In this document: one piece after another, positions 17,083 to 24,924 of the stretch | Layout of the letters: each line of letters begins with the position of its first letter | Position numbering within the stretch: position 1 is the stretch's first letter | Source of the DNA: AC-32 sp046726435 | GTDB taxonomy: Bacteria > Actinomycetota > Thermoleophilia > Gaiellales > Gaiellaceae | Direction: 5' to 3' | NCBI GenBank assembly: GCA_046726435.1 | Contig: JBKPAM010000074.1 | Coordinates: 1 to 37,505 of the forward strand | DNA: 37,505 bases | The notes under the pieces: model-generated | What the model was told of the DNA's origin: nothing | The model's input: the letters and a program-made list of their open reading frames with translations, nothing else | Databases searched by the model: none | Program-made: the position numbers and the translations under genes

Positions 17083-18824
17083 GGGATCTCCGCCCTTACG
17101 CGCGTCCCGCCCCCGAGCGGCGTCCAGACCATGAGGCGCCCGCCGAGGGCCTCCACGCGATCCGCGAGACCGCGGATCCCGGACCCCCGTTCCGTGTCGG
17201 CGCCGCCGACGCCGTCGTCCACGACCTCCACGACGAGGCGCCGGCGCGTTTGCGCGACCGAGACCGTGGCGTCGTGGGCGTGCGAATGCTTCGCGACGTT
17301 GGTGAGGCTCTCGGAGACGACGTAGTAGGCGGCCACCTCGACCCGCTCCGGCAGGCGCTTCTGGAGGTCGACGGAAAGCCGGACCGGCAACGGAGCGCGG
17401 GCTGCGATCGACTCCAGCGCCACCTCGAGCCCGTGTCCGCTGAGGACGGCCGGATGGATCCCGCGCGCCACGGCGCGCAGCTCCTCGAGCGAGAGCGCGA
17501 TCTCGCGCCGCGCCTCCTCCAGGCGTGCCTGGGCGCCCGGCTCATTGCCCAGCGTCAGCTCGAGACGGCTGAGCTCGAGCGAGAGCGCGATCAGCCGCTG
17601 CTGTGCGCCGTCGTGCAGGTTTCGCTCGAGCCGCTGGCGCTCCTTCTGGCCGGCGTCGATCACGCGCGCCCGGGAGCCCTTCAGCTCCTCGAGCCGCGCG
17701 CGCAGCTCGGCGTGCAGGCGCTCGTTCTCGAGCGCGATCCCCGCGGCCGCCCCGACGGCGTCGAGCAGCTCCTGCTCCTCGCCGAGGGCGCGGTCGTGAA
17801 CCAGCGCAGCGACGCGCGCTCCGTTTCGGTCGCTCAGCGTCGTGACTCGGCTGTCGTCGTCCGCTTTCACCTCCACCTGCCGCCCTTCGCGGTCGACGTA
17901 GGTCTCGAAGTCGGGCAGCCAGTAGGCGAGCTTGAGCGAGGGATCGCGCAGCGCCCGCGCGAGCGCGACACGCAGATTCGCGGGCGCCGGGTCGCTCTGA
18001 AGCTCGAGGATCAGGCCGCCGACGGCCGAGCGGGCAAGACGTGCGTCGAGCAGTCCGATCAGGAAGACGATCGGGCAGAGGCCGACCACGACGAGCGTTG
18101 CCCGCTGGATCTCCTTGAACCCGGGCCAGCCGAAGGCGCCGAACGTGAGCAGCAAGGCGATCATCACGAGGCCGAGGGCGAACGAGTCGGTCAGGAGCGC
18201 CAGCGACCGGCGCCGAGGGCGGCCGGAATGACGCCGACGCGCCGCCAACAGGCCGACGCCCACCAAGCACATCGCGCTCAACGAGAGCAGCTGCACGCGC
18301 TCCACGACCCTCGCGAGGTCGGGCTGCGCCGAGACCTCGAGCAGGGTGGCGGCCCCGAACGCGCCGAGCATCAGCTTGACGAGCTGGAGCCCGATCGCCG
18401 CCGTGTAGGCGGCAACGACGAGCGCCCGCTCGAAGCGAGACCTCAGGCGACCGTCGGGAAAGGCGAGGACGACGTGGAGGAAGAAGGCCGCGGGCAGGAT
18501 GTCGAACAGAGCACCGATCGTGAAGAGCGCATCGACGTGGGTCAGCTGCAGCGCGGAGAGCCCACTCGCGAAACCGCCGGCGATCATCAGCGGGCCGAGG
18601 CGGCTTTCGGGGCGGCGTAGCCACGCGACGAGCCCCGCGAGGATGTACGGAACCGTGATCCAGTCGAGCAATGCGACCGACACGAGATCGACGTCGTCGC
18701 TCGTCAGCGCGACCGCGATCGAGCGGAGCGGCGCTATGCAGCCGACGGCCGCGACCGCCGCGAGTAGGAACCGGTTCGGCGGACGCACGTAGAGACGCGG
18801 TGCGATTTCGGCTGTGGCGGCCAT
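17073..18824 (-). CDS. Membrane sensor histidine kinase (HisKA_3 / NarX-DesK type)
   Basis: 583 aa from the ATG at 18824, chosen because it follows GGAGCGGGGG and precedes the first hydrophobic segment. The open frame extends further upstream but the extra residues look non-coding and overlap the divergent gene. About eight hydrophobic segments lie in residues 18-265. A short GAF-like region follows (about 320-370), then the dimerisation helix with phospho-accepting H404 in LERNLHDGAQQR. The HATPase_c domain has N509 (SESLTNVAKHSHA), DDGVGGA (536-542) and GSGIRGL (547-553). Such kinases autophosphorylate and pass phosphate to a NarL-type regulator, here the overlapping downstream gene. The stimulus is unknown; the multi-TM sensor suggests a membrane or lipid signal. 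Confidence 0.92.
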   Translation of the reverse strand: MAATAEIAPRLYVRPPNRFLLAAVAAVGCIAPLRSIAVALTSDDVDLVSVALLDWITVPYILAGLVAWLRRPESRLGPLMIAGGFASGLSALQLTHVDALFTIGALFDILPAAFFLHVVLAFPDGRLRSRFERALVVAAYTAAIGLQLVKLMLGAFGAATLLEVSAQPDLARVVERVQLLSLSAMCLVGVGLLAARRRHSGRPRRRSLALLTDSFALGLVMIALLLTFGAFGWPGFKEIQRATLVVVGLCPIVFLIGLLDARLARSAVGGLILELQSDPAPANLRVALARALRDPSLKLAYWLPDFETYVDREGRQVEVKADDDSRVTTLSDRNGARVAALVHDRALGEEQELLDAVGAAAGIALENERLHAELRARLEELKGSRARVIDAGQKERQRLERNLHDGAQQRLIALSLELSRLELTLGNEPGAQARLEEARREIALSLEELRAVARGIHPAVLSGHGLEVALESIAARAPLPVRLSVDLQKRLPERVEVAAYYVVSESLTNVAKHSHAHDATVSVAQTRRRLVVEVVDDGVGGADTERGSGIRGLADRVEALGGRLMVWTPLGGGTRVRAEIPCA

Positions 18825-18974
18825 CCCCCGCTCCGTTCGTGCCCTTTGCCCTCGACCGACGATAACGTCGCTCGTTGCACAAAGCGAGCCTCGGAGGCGG
18901 GTTTTCCGTACCCCGCTTCCACCTGCCGGCCCCCTGGTACGGCGGTCGACAGGGGCGGAGGCTGGACCTGAGGG

Positions 18975-20288
18975 ATGACTGCATCCGCCGCCAGCCACCT
19001 CAGCGAGCAGGGACGAAGCCTGTTTGGGCGTCTCGCAGCCGTGCGGGTCGGGGTGGCGCTGGCAGTGACGGGCTTCGTCGTGATCGCCGTCCACATCCTC
19101 GACGACAACTTCGTTCAGCCTCAGCCGGGGACCTCGACCGGCGACCACCTGGTCAGCGGCCTCGTGCCGCTGGCGCTGTACATGGGAGCGGCCGCCGCGT
19201 ATCCGCGCCTGCGGGCGGGTGCGAGGGCCGCGCTCGCGCTCTCGCTGGGAGCGCTAGGGGTGGCGATCGGCGCCGGCGAGGCTGGGTACTACACCCTCCA
19301 GCAGGGCCCGTCCGGAGACGACTTCACCGGGCTTCTCGCCGTCCCGGCCGGCCTGGTGCTGGTCGGCGTCGGAGCGACGACCCTCTGGCGAACGAGGCGG
19401 CGGGACAGCGGGCTCGTCCGCACGTCGGCCCGGCGCCTCCTGCTGCTCCTCGGGGCGGCGCTGGTCTTCGTGGTGCTGATCTTCCCGCTAGCCCTCGCGT
19501 ACGTCGCTACCCACGTCTCACGCGCCGGAGTGCCGGCGCCCAGCCTCGGTGCTGCCCACGAGAAGGTGAGCTTCGAGACCAGCGACGGCCTGACGCTGAA
19601 GGGCTGGTACGTCCCCTCGCAGAACCGCGCCGCGGTGATCGTCTTCCCCGGGAGGAAGGGGCCGCAGCGGCAGACGCCGATGCTCGTTCGACACGGCTAC
19701 GGAGTGCTGCTGTTCGACCGGCGCGGCGAGGGCGAGAGCGAGGGCGACCCGAACCTCTTCGGTTGGGCGATGGACCGAGACCTGAAGGCTGCCGCTGCCT
19801 TCCTCGTGCGCCGCCCCGAGGTCGACCCCGACCGCATCGGCGGCCTCGGCCTGTCGGTGGGCGGCGAGATGCTCCTGCAGACCGCGGCGGAGTCGAAGGA
19901 CTTCAAGGCGGTGGTCTCCGAAGGCGCGGGCTCGCGCTCGGTCCGCGAGGATCTCGAGAAGCCACGCGCGCTCGACGACGTGCTCGCGCTCCCGCTCTCG
20001 TTCGTGCAAACAGCGGGGATCGCCCTCTTCTCGAACCACATGCCGCCACCGAGCCTCGTCGACCTCACCGGCCGGATCGCGCCGCGACCGATGTTCCTCA
20101 TCTACGCGCTCCACGGAACGGGCGGCGAGGAGAAGCAGCTCAACCCGAAGTACTACGCGGCCGCAGGCGCACCGAAGCAGATCTGGGAGATCCCCGAGTC
20201 GGCGCACACGGGTGGCATCGAGGCGCGGCCGGTGGAGTACGAACGCCGCGTGGTCGCCTTCTTCGACCGAGCGCTGCTACCGAGGTAG
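18975..20288 (+). CDS. Membrane-anchored alpha/beta hydrolase
   Basis: 437 aa. The N-terminal third (residues 20-180) has five or so TM segments. The C-terminal 250 residues are an alpha/beta hydrolase: strand/loop VIVFPGRKG near 222-229, LLFDRRGEGES (245-255), nucleophile elbow GLGLSVGGE with S294, and candidate catalytic His H411 in ESAHTGG. The usual acid-loop aspartate is not obvious; the segment reads LIYALHGTGGEE, so a glutamate may serve. The substrate (ester, peptide or lipid) is unknown. It is transcribed away from the histidine kinase gene across a 150-bp gap. A short hairpin (AGCCG/CGGCT, about 20304-20317) lies between its stop and the tRNA. Confidence 0.85.
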   Translation: MTASAASHLSEQGRSLFGRLAAVRVGVALAVTGFVVIAVHILDDNFVQPQPGTSTGDHLVSGLVPLALYMGAAAAYPRLRAGARAALALSLGALGVAIGAGEAGYYTLQQGPSGDDFTGLLAVPAGLVLVGVGATTLWRTRRRDSGLVRTSARRLLLLLGAALVFVVLIFPLALAYVATHVSRAGVPAPSLGAAHEKVSFETSDGLTLKGWYVPSQNRAAVIVFPGRKGPQRQTPMLVRHGYGVLLFDRRGEGESEGDPNLFGWAMDRDLKAAAAFLVRRPEVDPDRIGGLGLSVGGEMLLQTAAESKDFKAVVSEGAGSRSVREDLEKPRALDDVLALPLSFVQTAGIALFSNHMPPPSLVDLTGRIAPRPMFLIYALHGTGGEEKQLNPKYYAAAGAPKQIWEIPESAHTGGIEARPVEYERRVVAFFDRALLPR

Positions 20289-20333
20289 CATTGTCTCCGC
20301 CTCAGCCGGTTTCGGCTCAACCATCGGCGTCTT

Positions 20334-20406
20334 GGGCCGGTAGCTCAGCTGGTAGAGCAGGGGACTTTTAATCCCAAGGTCGCAGGTTCGATCCCTGCCC
20401 GGCCCA
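20334..20406 (+). tRNA. tRNA-Lys (anticodon UUU)
   Basis: Full cloverleaf of 73 nt. The acceptor stem GGGCCGG pairs with CCGGCCC, followed by discriminator A. The D arm is GCTC-loop-GAGC; the anticodon loop CTTTTAA has TTT at the anticodon. The variable loop is AGGTC, and the T arm GCAGG-TTCGATC-CCTGC. One anticodon-stem position (27-43) is a G-A mismatch. CCA is not encoded. Its 3' part is duplicated twice downstream, so it is an integration site. A GAAGAA/TTCTTC dyad follows the gene. Confidence 0.97.
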
Positions 20407-20408
20407 TC
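20364..20408 (+). repeat. Attachment-site core in the tRNA-Lys 3' half (attL-like)
   Basis: 45 bp from the anticodon arm through two bases past the tRNA end, exactly repeated at 26365-26409. Its last 25 bp (20384-20408) are exactly repeated at 36965-36989. Identity stops abruptly on both sides of each copy, as expected for integrase crossover segments in a tRNA gene. Confidence 0.85.
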
Positions 20409-20540
20409 GAAGAATCTCCCTCCAAACGGGCACCTTCTTCGCAGCGGGCAGGAAAAGCGACCCGCGGCTAGGGAGACGGCACAGACCACTTACAGACCCG
20501 GCGACGGCGCCGGGCGAGGCCCGTGGCGGCCTAGGCACGG

Positions 20541-20765
20541 ATGCACCGCAGAGACGGTGGGCGCGAGCGTGCCCACCTGACGACGACGATCGACAGCGCC
20601 CTGCAGCTGTTGGCGAGCTACGACCCCGAGCCGGCCGAGCAGCTGGGTCGGGCGCTAAGGGGCCCGGGCGTTCCCGAGGCGAGGCACTCGCTACGCGAGT
20701 CCCTGGCCGAGGCGCTGTTCGAGCACGATCGGGACGAGCCGCGATGGAGGCTGCTCACCGCATGA
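20541..20765 (+). CDS. Small hypothetical protein, translationally coupled to the next ORF
   Basis: 74 aa, predicted helical, charged (LTTTIDSALQLLASYDP, then LRESLAEALFEHDRDEPRW). I do not recognise a family. Its TGA overlaps the ATG of the next ORF (ATGA at 20762-20765), a typical coupled arrangement that supports both being real. No strong ribosome site precedes the ATG at 20541, so the start is uncertain. It is the first gene after the tRNA-Lys attachment site. Confidence 0.45.
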   Translation: MHRRDGGRERAHLTTTIDSALQLLASYDPEPAEQLGRALRGPGVPEARHSLRESLAEALFEHDRDEPRWRLLTA

Positions 20766-20929
20766 CCCGCTTCGCTGATCTGCCGACGCCGGGCGGCTAC
20801 CTCTGTGGTGAGGTCGCCTCCGCGCTGCAAAAGTCGATCCGCCGCGGCCTGGAGCGGGAGGCCCTGCACTGGGCAACCGAGCTCGAGCTCGCCGGCTACG
20901 ACGAGCACCGGCTCGTCGAGGTCGTCTAG
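20762..20929 (+). CDS. Small helical hypothetical protein
   Basis: 55 aa. The central part GEVASALQKSIRRGLEREALHWATELELAGY is strongly helical. It resembles, only loosely, C-terminal helical segments of RarA/MgsA-like ATPases and small phage or plasmid-borne proteins of similar pattern. That resemblance is from memory and weak. It ends soon after the pattern (EHRLVEVV), so it may be truncated. It is coupled to the preceding ORF through ATGA. Confidence 0.5.
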   Translation: MTRFADLPTPGGYLCGEVASALQKSIRRGLEREALHWATELELAGYDEHRLVEVV

Positions 20930-21011
20930 CGTCTCGCGCGACGGCCAAGCCTGTCTCAGGGCGATCGTGCCCCGAAGGGCGGCGGCGAAGGGCTTTTCCC
21001 ACGGGGCTACG

Positions 21012-21800
21012 ATGCCGGCCGTGGATCAGGCGACCACCTCGCCACGGTCATTGCGCGACCGCGCCTCCTCGGCGGGGAGGGGTGCCGCCACGAACGCCGG
21101 GAAGGCAAGCAGCGCACTCGTGGAGGCTGTCGGCGGACTCGCCACCAAGGCGATCGACGGCACGCTGCTCACCAACAGGCGTGTCACCTCGGCCGCCGAG
21201 GGCAAGCGGCTTCTCGCCGGCCAAGCCGACACGGAGGCCTTCGCGGAGGACATCCAGAGGGTCGTCGTGCTTGCAGTGCCCATCATCCGCACACTCGTTC
21301 ACGGCGCGCGCCTCACCCGGTTGCCATGGGTGATGATCGCCTCGAGCGCAGTCTCGATTGGGGTCGTCGTTCGCGGCGGCGTGCGGGAGCTGCAGGTGCT
21401 CGCCTCGCTGATTGCCCACCGGCTCGAGCAGGCCACGGACGCCCGCAGCGACCCGGCACTCCTCGAGAAACTGGCGATCGACGTGTATCTCGATCCAAAG
21501 TGCACCCCGAAACTGGCCGACGACAAGTTGCGCCTCGTTCGCCTAACACGCAAGTGGGTGTTGAGTGGGGTCTTTGGCAGGAAGACCTCGAAGCGGGCGA
21601 GGAAAGCGCTCGATGGCGCCGAGCGACTCGACGCGGCCGCGCTCTCCGCGCGCTGGGCAGTGGTGCGTCAGCGCCAGGTCGGCAGTGGGGCGAGCAGTAG
21701 AGCCGGTCGGGTCGGGCGAGTAGGCCAAGGGAGGCACCGCGGTTGGCGCAGGGACGGTTCTGCGTTGCCATCCCAGGCAAAGCGTATCGGCCCTGAGTAA
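21012..21800 (+). CDS. Hypothetical protein with hydrophobic centre and basic tail
   Basis: 262 aa from the ATG at 21012; the longer frame upstream reads through serine/arginine-rich shadow sequence. Residues 1-60 are alanine-rich. A hydrophobic region at about 75-125 (VVVLAVPIIRTLVHGARL, VMIASSAVSIGVVVRGG) may insert in the membrane. Residues 125-215 are helical with conserved-looking motifs (ALLEKLAIDVYLDP, LRLVRLTRKWVLSGVFGR), and the tail is very basic and glycine/arginine-rich. No family recognised. It is encoded alone in the island, and a short dyad (CTCCCA/TGGGAG, 21844-21863) lies about 45 bp after its stop. Confidence 0.6.
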   Translation: MPAVDQATTSPRSLRDRASSAGRGAATNAGKASSALVEAVGGLATKAIDGTLLTNRRVTSAAEGKRLLAGQADTEAFAEDIQRVVVLAVPIIRTLVHGARLTRLPWVMIASSAVSIGVVVRGGVRELQVLASLIAHRLEQATDARSDPALLEKLAIDVYLDPKCTPKLADDKLRLVRLTRKWVLSGVFGRKTSKRARKALDGAERLDAAALSARWAVVRQRQVGSGASSRAGRVGRVGQGRHRGWRRDGSALPSQAKRIGPE

Positions 21801-22038
21801 AGCCCTCAAAGGCGTTTCAGCGGCCTCTTCCGCGGGGCTGTTTCTCCCAGACTTCTGTGGGAGGTTTGCGGCGGGATCTTGCGACCGGCTCCTACCCCAC
21901 CTCAGCCACGTGGGGGATCACTTGACCCAGATGTGTCAGATAGCACCGACGGACAGCGGCCGATGTTGATGAAGGGTGGGCGAGAAGCGGCATGTGCCGC
22001 GTCCGCTGGGGGACACGCCCCGACAGCACTAGCTGCCG
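21801..22038. other. Intergenic region upstream of the collagen-like gene
   Basis: No convincing gene. It holds a six-bp-stem dyad (21844-21849 with 21858-21863) that may terminate the previous gene, then GC-rich sequence that should include the promoter of the collagen-like gene. I cannot place a -35/-10 pair with confidence. Confidence 0.4.
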
Positions 22039-22087
22039 TCTGCCGGTCACCGCCCGCGAGGGCGGGCTCCGGGAGCCGTCCGGCTCC
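22039..22087 (+). repeat. Double-hairpin element, 5' copy
   Basis: Two hairpins: CCGCCC-GCGA-GGGCGG (22050-22065, GNRA-type tetraloop) and GGGAGCC-GTCC-GGCTCCC (22071-22088). It begins TCTGCCGGTC, like the 3' copy. It lies directly in front of the ribosome site (AGGAAGG, 22094-22100) of the collagen-like gene, so it would be in the 5' untranslated region. Confidence 0.6.
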
Positions 22088-22105
22088 CACAGAAGGAAGG
22101 ACAAC

Positions 22106-22990
22106 GTGTCCCGAAAGGCAAGTCTCATTGCGCTGCTCGTGCTCGGGGTCGTCGGCCTAGTGGCCGTCGGTTCGGCAGCCGGCAGCTCCAGCACGAGTCG
22201 CTCGCCGGCGCCCCGCGTCGGTGCCAGCGGCACGATCGGTCCGGTCTGCGGACGCAAGCACGGCGACGGAACGCTCCGCTTCATCCGTTTCGGGCATCGC
22301 TGCAGAAAGGGCGAGACGTACTTCTACCTGCACGTCCGCTTCAAGAATAACCGCCGTGGCCTGCGGGGCCTCACCGGCCTGGCTGGTCCGCGAGGTGCTC
22401 AGGGAATCGCCGGTCAGATCGGTGCGACCGGTCCGATGGGCCTCCCTGGCCTCGATGGTGCGGTCGGCCCGATGGGCCCGACCGGCGCCGAGGGCGACCA
22501 GGGTATCCCGGGCGAGACCGGTGCCCAGGGCGAAGTCGGCCCAACCGGTGCGACCGGCGCTGCCGGCGCTCAGGGTGAGGCTGGCCCGACCGGGGCCGAG
22601 GGTCCGAAGGGTGACACGGGTGCAGTTGGGCCCACTGGTGCCATCGGTCCCGCGGGTCCTGCCGGTCCCGCTGGGCCTGCTGGCTCGGCTGGTGCCAAGG
22701 GTGAGACCGGTGCCACTGGTCCTGCCGGCCCGACCGGACCGCAGGGTCCGATCGGTGACATCGGCTCGATCGAGACCGTAGTCGGTGGCACCAACACCGG
22801 ATCAAAGCAGTTCACGGTCACTTGCCCGGTCGGCAAGCACGCCGTCTCGGGTGGATTCAACATCCAGGGTTCGGTCACCGCTTCCTTCCGGAGCGACTCG
22901 ACCGGCGACCCGACGGGCACCACCGCGTGGACGATCATCCAGTCCTCGGGTGCGGCTCTCTCGGGGACCGAGTACGTCTACTGCGCCTAG
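22106..22990 (+). CDS. Secreted collagen-like protein
   Basis: 294 aa from the GTG at 22106, chosen for the AGGAAGG site five bases upstream and because the signal peptide begins right there (MSRKASLIALLVLGVVGLV, cleavage likely near residue 25). A short domain with two cysteines (C48, C66) precedes 45 uninterrupted Gly-X-Y triplets (residues 85-219), rich in GPT, GPA, GAT and GET. A 75-residue C-terminal domain with C240 and C293 follows and resembles beta-rich tails of bacterial collagen-like proteins. Probably a trimeric secreted or cell-surface fibrous protein. No anchor motif (LPxTG) or second TM is visible. It is flanked by two related double-hairpin elements. The repeats are imperfect at DNA level. 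Confidence 0.88.
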   Translation: MSRKASLIALLVLGVVGLVAVGSAAGSSSTSRSPAPRVGASGTIGPVCGRKHGDGTLRFIRFGHRCRKGETYFYLHVRFKNNRRGLRGLTGLAGPRGAQGIAGQIGATGPMGLPGLDGAVGPMGPTGAEGDQGIPGETGAQGEVGPTGATGAAGAQGEAGPTGAEGPKGDTGAVGPTGAIGPAGPAGPAGPAGSAGAKGETGATGPAGPTGPQGPIGDIGSIETVVGGTNTGSKQFTVTCPVGKHAVSGGFNIQGSVTASFRSDSTGDPTGTTAWTIIQSSGAALSGTEYVYCA

Positions 22991-22997
22991 CAGCACA

Positions 22998-23044
22998 TCT
23001 GCCGGTCCCGCCCGCAAGGGCGGGGTCGGGAGCCGTTCGGCTCC
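22998..23044 (+). repeat. Double-hairpin element, 3' copy (possible terminator)
   Basis: Direct near-copy of 22039-22087: TCTGCCGGTC, then CCCGCCC-GCAA-GGGCGGG (23007-23024, GNRA-type tetraloop), then GGAGCC-GTTC-GGCTCC (23029-23044). It starts eight bases after the collagen-like stop codon. No T-run follows, so it is more likely an RNA-stabilising or regulatory element than a simple terminator. Confidence 0.6.
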
Positions 23045-23092
23045 AGCAGCTAGGGCCCGGCCTACCTTCACCTACCCTAGCCCTTCACGAAA

Positions 23093-23131
23093 CCCCGCTC
23101 CCGCCCGCAAAAGGCGGGAGCGGGGTCGTTT
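23093..23131. terminator. Bidirectional Rho-independent terminator
   Basis: Perfect 13-bp stem CCCCGCTCCCGCC (23093-23105) with GGCGGGAGCGGGG (23113-23125) and loop CGCAAAA. TCGTTT follows on the plus strand and TTTCGT on the minus strand. It lies between the convergent collagen-like gene and the frameshifted minus-strand gene and can serve both. Confidence 0.85.
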
Positions 23132-23334
23132 AATCCTTCGGGCAAGTCCAGATCGCCGTCTGCCCGCCGCAGTTGCCGGTAGCCGGCGCGCCGCGTCCCT
23201 CCGGCGGGAGTGCGCCGATCATCGCCTGCTCGCGCTCCTCCTCGGGCAGCACCTCCTGGACGAGCGCCGCGACCTCGCAGCTGCTCGAGCGCCTCGCGCC
23301 TACGCTGCTCGAGGAGCCGTACCTCGGCCCGCAT
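23130..23334 (-). pseudogene. Small charged protein gene with frameshift
   Basis: An ATG at 23334 follows the good ribosome site AGGAG. It opens a frame reading MRAEVRLLEQRRREALEQL, after which the sensible frame switches to EVAALVQEVLPEEEREQAMIG and runs to a TAA at 23130 (ending GNCGGQTAIWTCPKD). Neither frame alone makes a sensible protein: the first turns arginine/glycine-rich after residue 20, and the second has no start. Loss of two bases (or gain of one) near 23276 restores about 68 aa. The product would be a helical, acidic protein with a two-cysteine tail. No family recognised. Confidence 0.55.
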
Positions 23335-23743
23335 TTTTCTCCTGGCGCCCCCAAGGAGAGCGGAGCTTGCAGCGTCGATCGACGATCGTCTCTCGCCGCT
23401 TCCCGCGCCATGAGCCCGCCACTGCCGCAAGCACGCGCCCCGATGCAGGAGGCGAGGGAGCCCGCTGCCGCGCCGTGCGGATGCACCGGGCTTGCGCCGA
23501 AGGTATTCGCGTGCGTGGGCGGCTCTCGACGTGAGAGCGCAGGCCCTCCCGCCGATCTCGACGAGAAATCGCGCGCAAAGTGCGCGCTTCCCCCACCGAG
23601 CGCAGGTTAGACGGCAAAAGGCGCTGTTAGGCTCACCGCAGGCCACGGCGAGCAGTCGTAGCGGACGCCGAAGCCAGGGCATCTGGAAGTCGCCGGCTCC
23701 TCTACTCGTTGCGACCGATTTTCGGTCCAGAGAAGGAGTTCCC
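23335..23743. other. Intergenic region upstream of the sigma factor gene
   Basis: About 400 bp without a credible gene. It contains a perfect dyad GCGCGCA-AAG-TGCGCGC (23571-23587), roughly 155 bp before the sigma-factor start, which could be an operator or a terminator-like hairpin. The sigma factor's own promoter must lie between this dyad and 23730. Confidence 0.4.
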
Positions 23744-24808
23744 ATGGCGGCTGACCTGTTCCGCCTCGAAACGTCAGGGAAGACGCGTGTCCTTTCGAGC
23801 CAGGAGTGGCAGCGGCTGCTAGAGGCCGCGCAGGAGTCGGACTCGCTCGAGCGGACGGCGATCGCAGGGATCCTCGATCGGTACGAGCTCGAACCGCTCG
23901 AGCTCGATGCCGTCTGCGGCGAGCTCGAGCAGCAGGACATCGCGGTCATCGACGACGCGCATTCGCTGCAGCCTCTCACACTCGTGCCCGAGGCGACGAC
24001 CGACGCGCTCCAGCTCTTCCTGCGCGACGTGGGTCGATACCCGCTCCTGACCGGGGCCCAGGAGGTCGAGCTGACCAAGCGGATCGAGCGGGGCGACGAA
24101 CAGGCAAAGCGGACGATGATCGAATCGAACCTGCGCCTGGTCGTCTCGATCGCCAAGAAGTACCGCTATCAGGGCCTACCCTTCCTCGACCTGATCCAGG
24201 AGGGGACGCTCGGGCTGATTCGCGCGGTCGAGAAGTTCGACTGGCGTCGGGGCTTCAAGTTCTCGACCTACGCGACCTGGTGGATCGGCCAGGCGGTGGC
24301 GCGCGGGCTTGGGGACAAGGCAGGAACGATCCGGATGCCCGTGCACATCGTCGAGCGGAGGCAAAAGCTGAACAGGGCAGAGCGGATGCTCTCGATGGAG
24401 CTCGGGCGGGAGCCGACGCTCGAGGAGGTGGCCGAGCGCGCTGGCCTCCCCCTCCGGCAGGCGCTCGGGGTTGAGGCGGCCGCCCGCGCCTCGATGAGTC
24501 TCGATCAGCCGCTCGGCGAGCAGGAGGACGCCTACTTCGGTGACATCGTTGCCGGCGAGGGCCCGCTGCCCGACGAGAGGGTAGAGGACAAGCTCCGTTG
24601 CGAGGCGCTGGCGGAGGCGCTCGCGCTCTTGGACGAGCGCGAGCAGACGGTGATCGTGCTCCGCTACGGCCTCCACGACTCCGACCCGAAGACGCTCGCC
24701 GAGATTGGGCGGCGGCTCGGGGTGTCGCGCGAGCGCGTGCGCCAGCTTGAGACCGAGGCGCTCGAGCGCCTTGCGCAGATGCGCGAGATGGACTCGCTCG
24801 CGCGCTAG
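23744..24808 (+). CDS. RpoD-related sigma-70 family sigma factor
   Basis: 354 aa from the ATG at 23744 (ribosome site AGAAGGAG); the frame is open further upstream but that part is not protein-like. Residues 16-75 resemble a short region 1.1, 86-115 region 1.2, 119-190 region 2, 198-275 region 3 and 288-343 region 4 with a helix-turn-helix (TLAEIGRRLGVSRERVRQLE). The primary-sigma layout is nearly complete, so this is a group 2 paralogue rather than an ECF factor. In region 2.4 the usual WWIRQAITR reads WWIGQAVAR (residues 179-187): G182 replaces the conserved Arg and A186 the Thr known in E. coli sigma-70 to contact the -10 element. It may therefore read altered promoters. It lies between the first two attachment-site copies. 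Confidence 0.92.
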   Translation: MAADLFRLETSGKTRVLSSQEWQRLLEAAQESDSLERTAIAGILDRYELEPLELDAVCGELEQQDIAVIDDAHSLQPLTLVPEATTDALQLFLRDVGRYPLLTGAQEVELTKRIERGDEQAKRTMIESNLRLVVSIAKKYRYQGLPFLDLIQEGTLGLIRAVEKFDWRRGFKFSTYATWWIGQAVARGLGDKAGTIRMPVHIVERRQKLNRAERMLSMELGREPTLEEVAERAGLPLRQALGVEAAARASMSLDQPLGEQEDAYFGDIVAGEGPLPDERVEDKLRCEALAEALALLDEREQTVIVLRYGLHDSDPKTLAEIGRRLGVSRERVRQLETEALERLAQMREMDSLAR

Positions 24809-24924
24809 CCGGTCCGAGCCACGACAACCGGGCGTTTCGGCTCGCCGCTCGACCCTGAATCCCGCAACCCTCAGAGTGCTCCTTCCCTCAGGCGATCTCG
24901 GAATGGACCACCGCCCATTGACCT

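Noticed and set aside
15124..17325. 733-codon plus-strand open frame
   Set aside because: Shadow of the MMPL, response regulator and kinase genes; no recognisable protein.
17073..19148. Longer histidine kinase starting at 19148
   Set aside because: The extra N-terminal 108 residues look non-coding and overlap the divergent hydrolase gene; the ATG at 18824 has a ribosome-site-like GGAGCGGGGG and precedes the first TM segment.
23077..24156. 359-codon minus-strand ORF across the sigma factor start
   Set aside because: Shadow over the sigma factor; only its short part at 23270-23334 belongs to a real but frameshifted gene.
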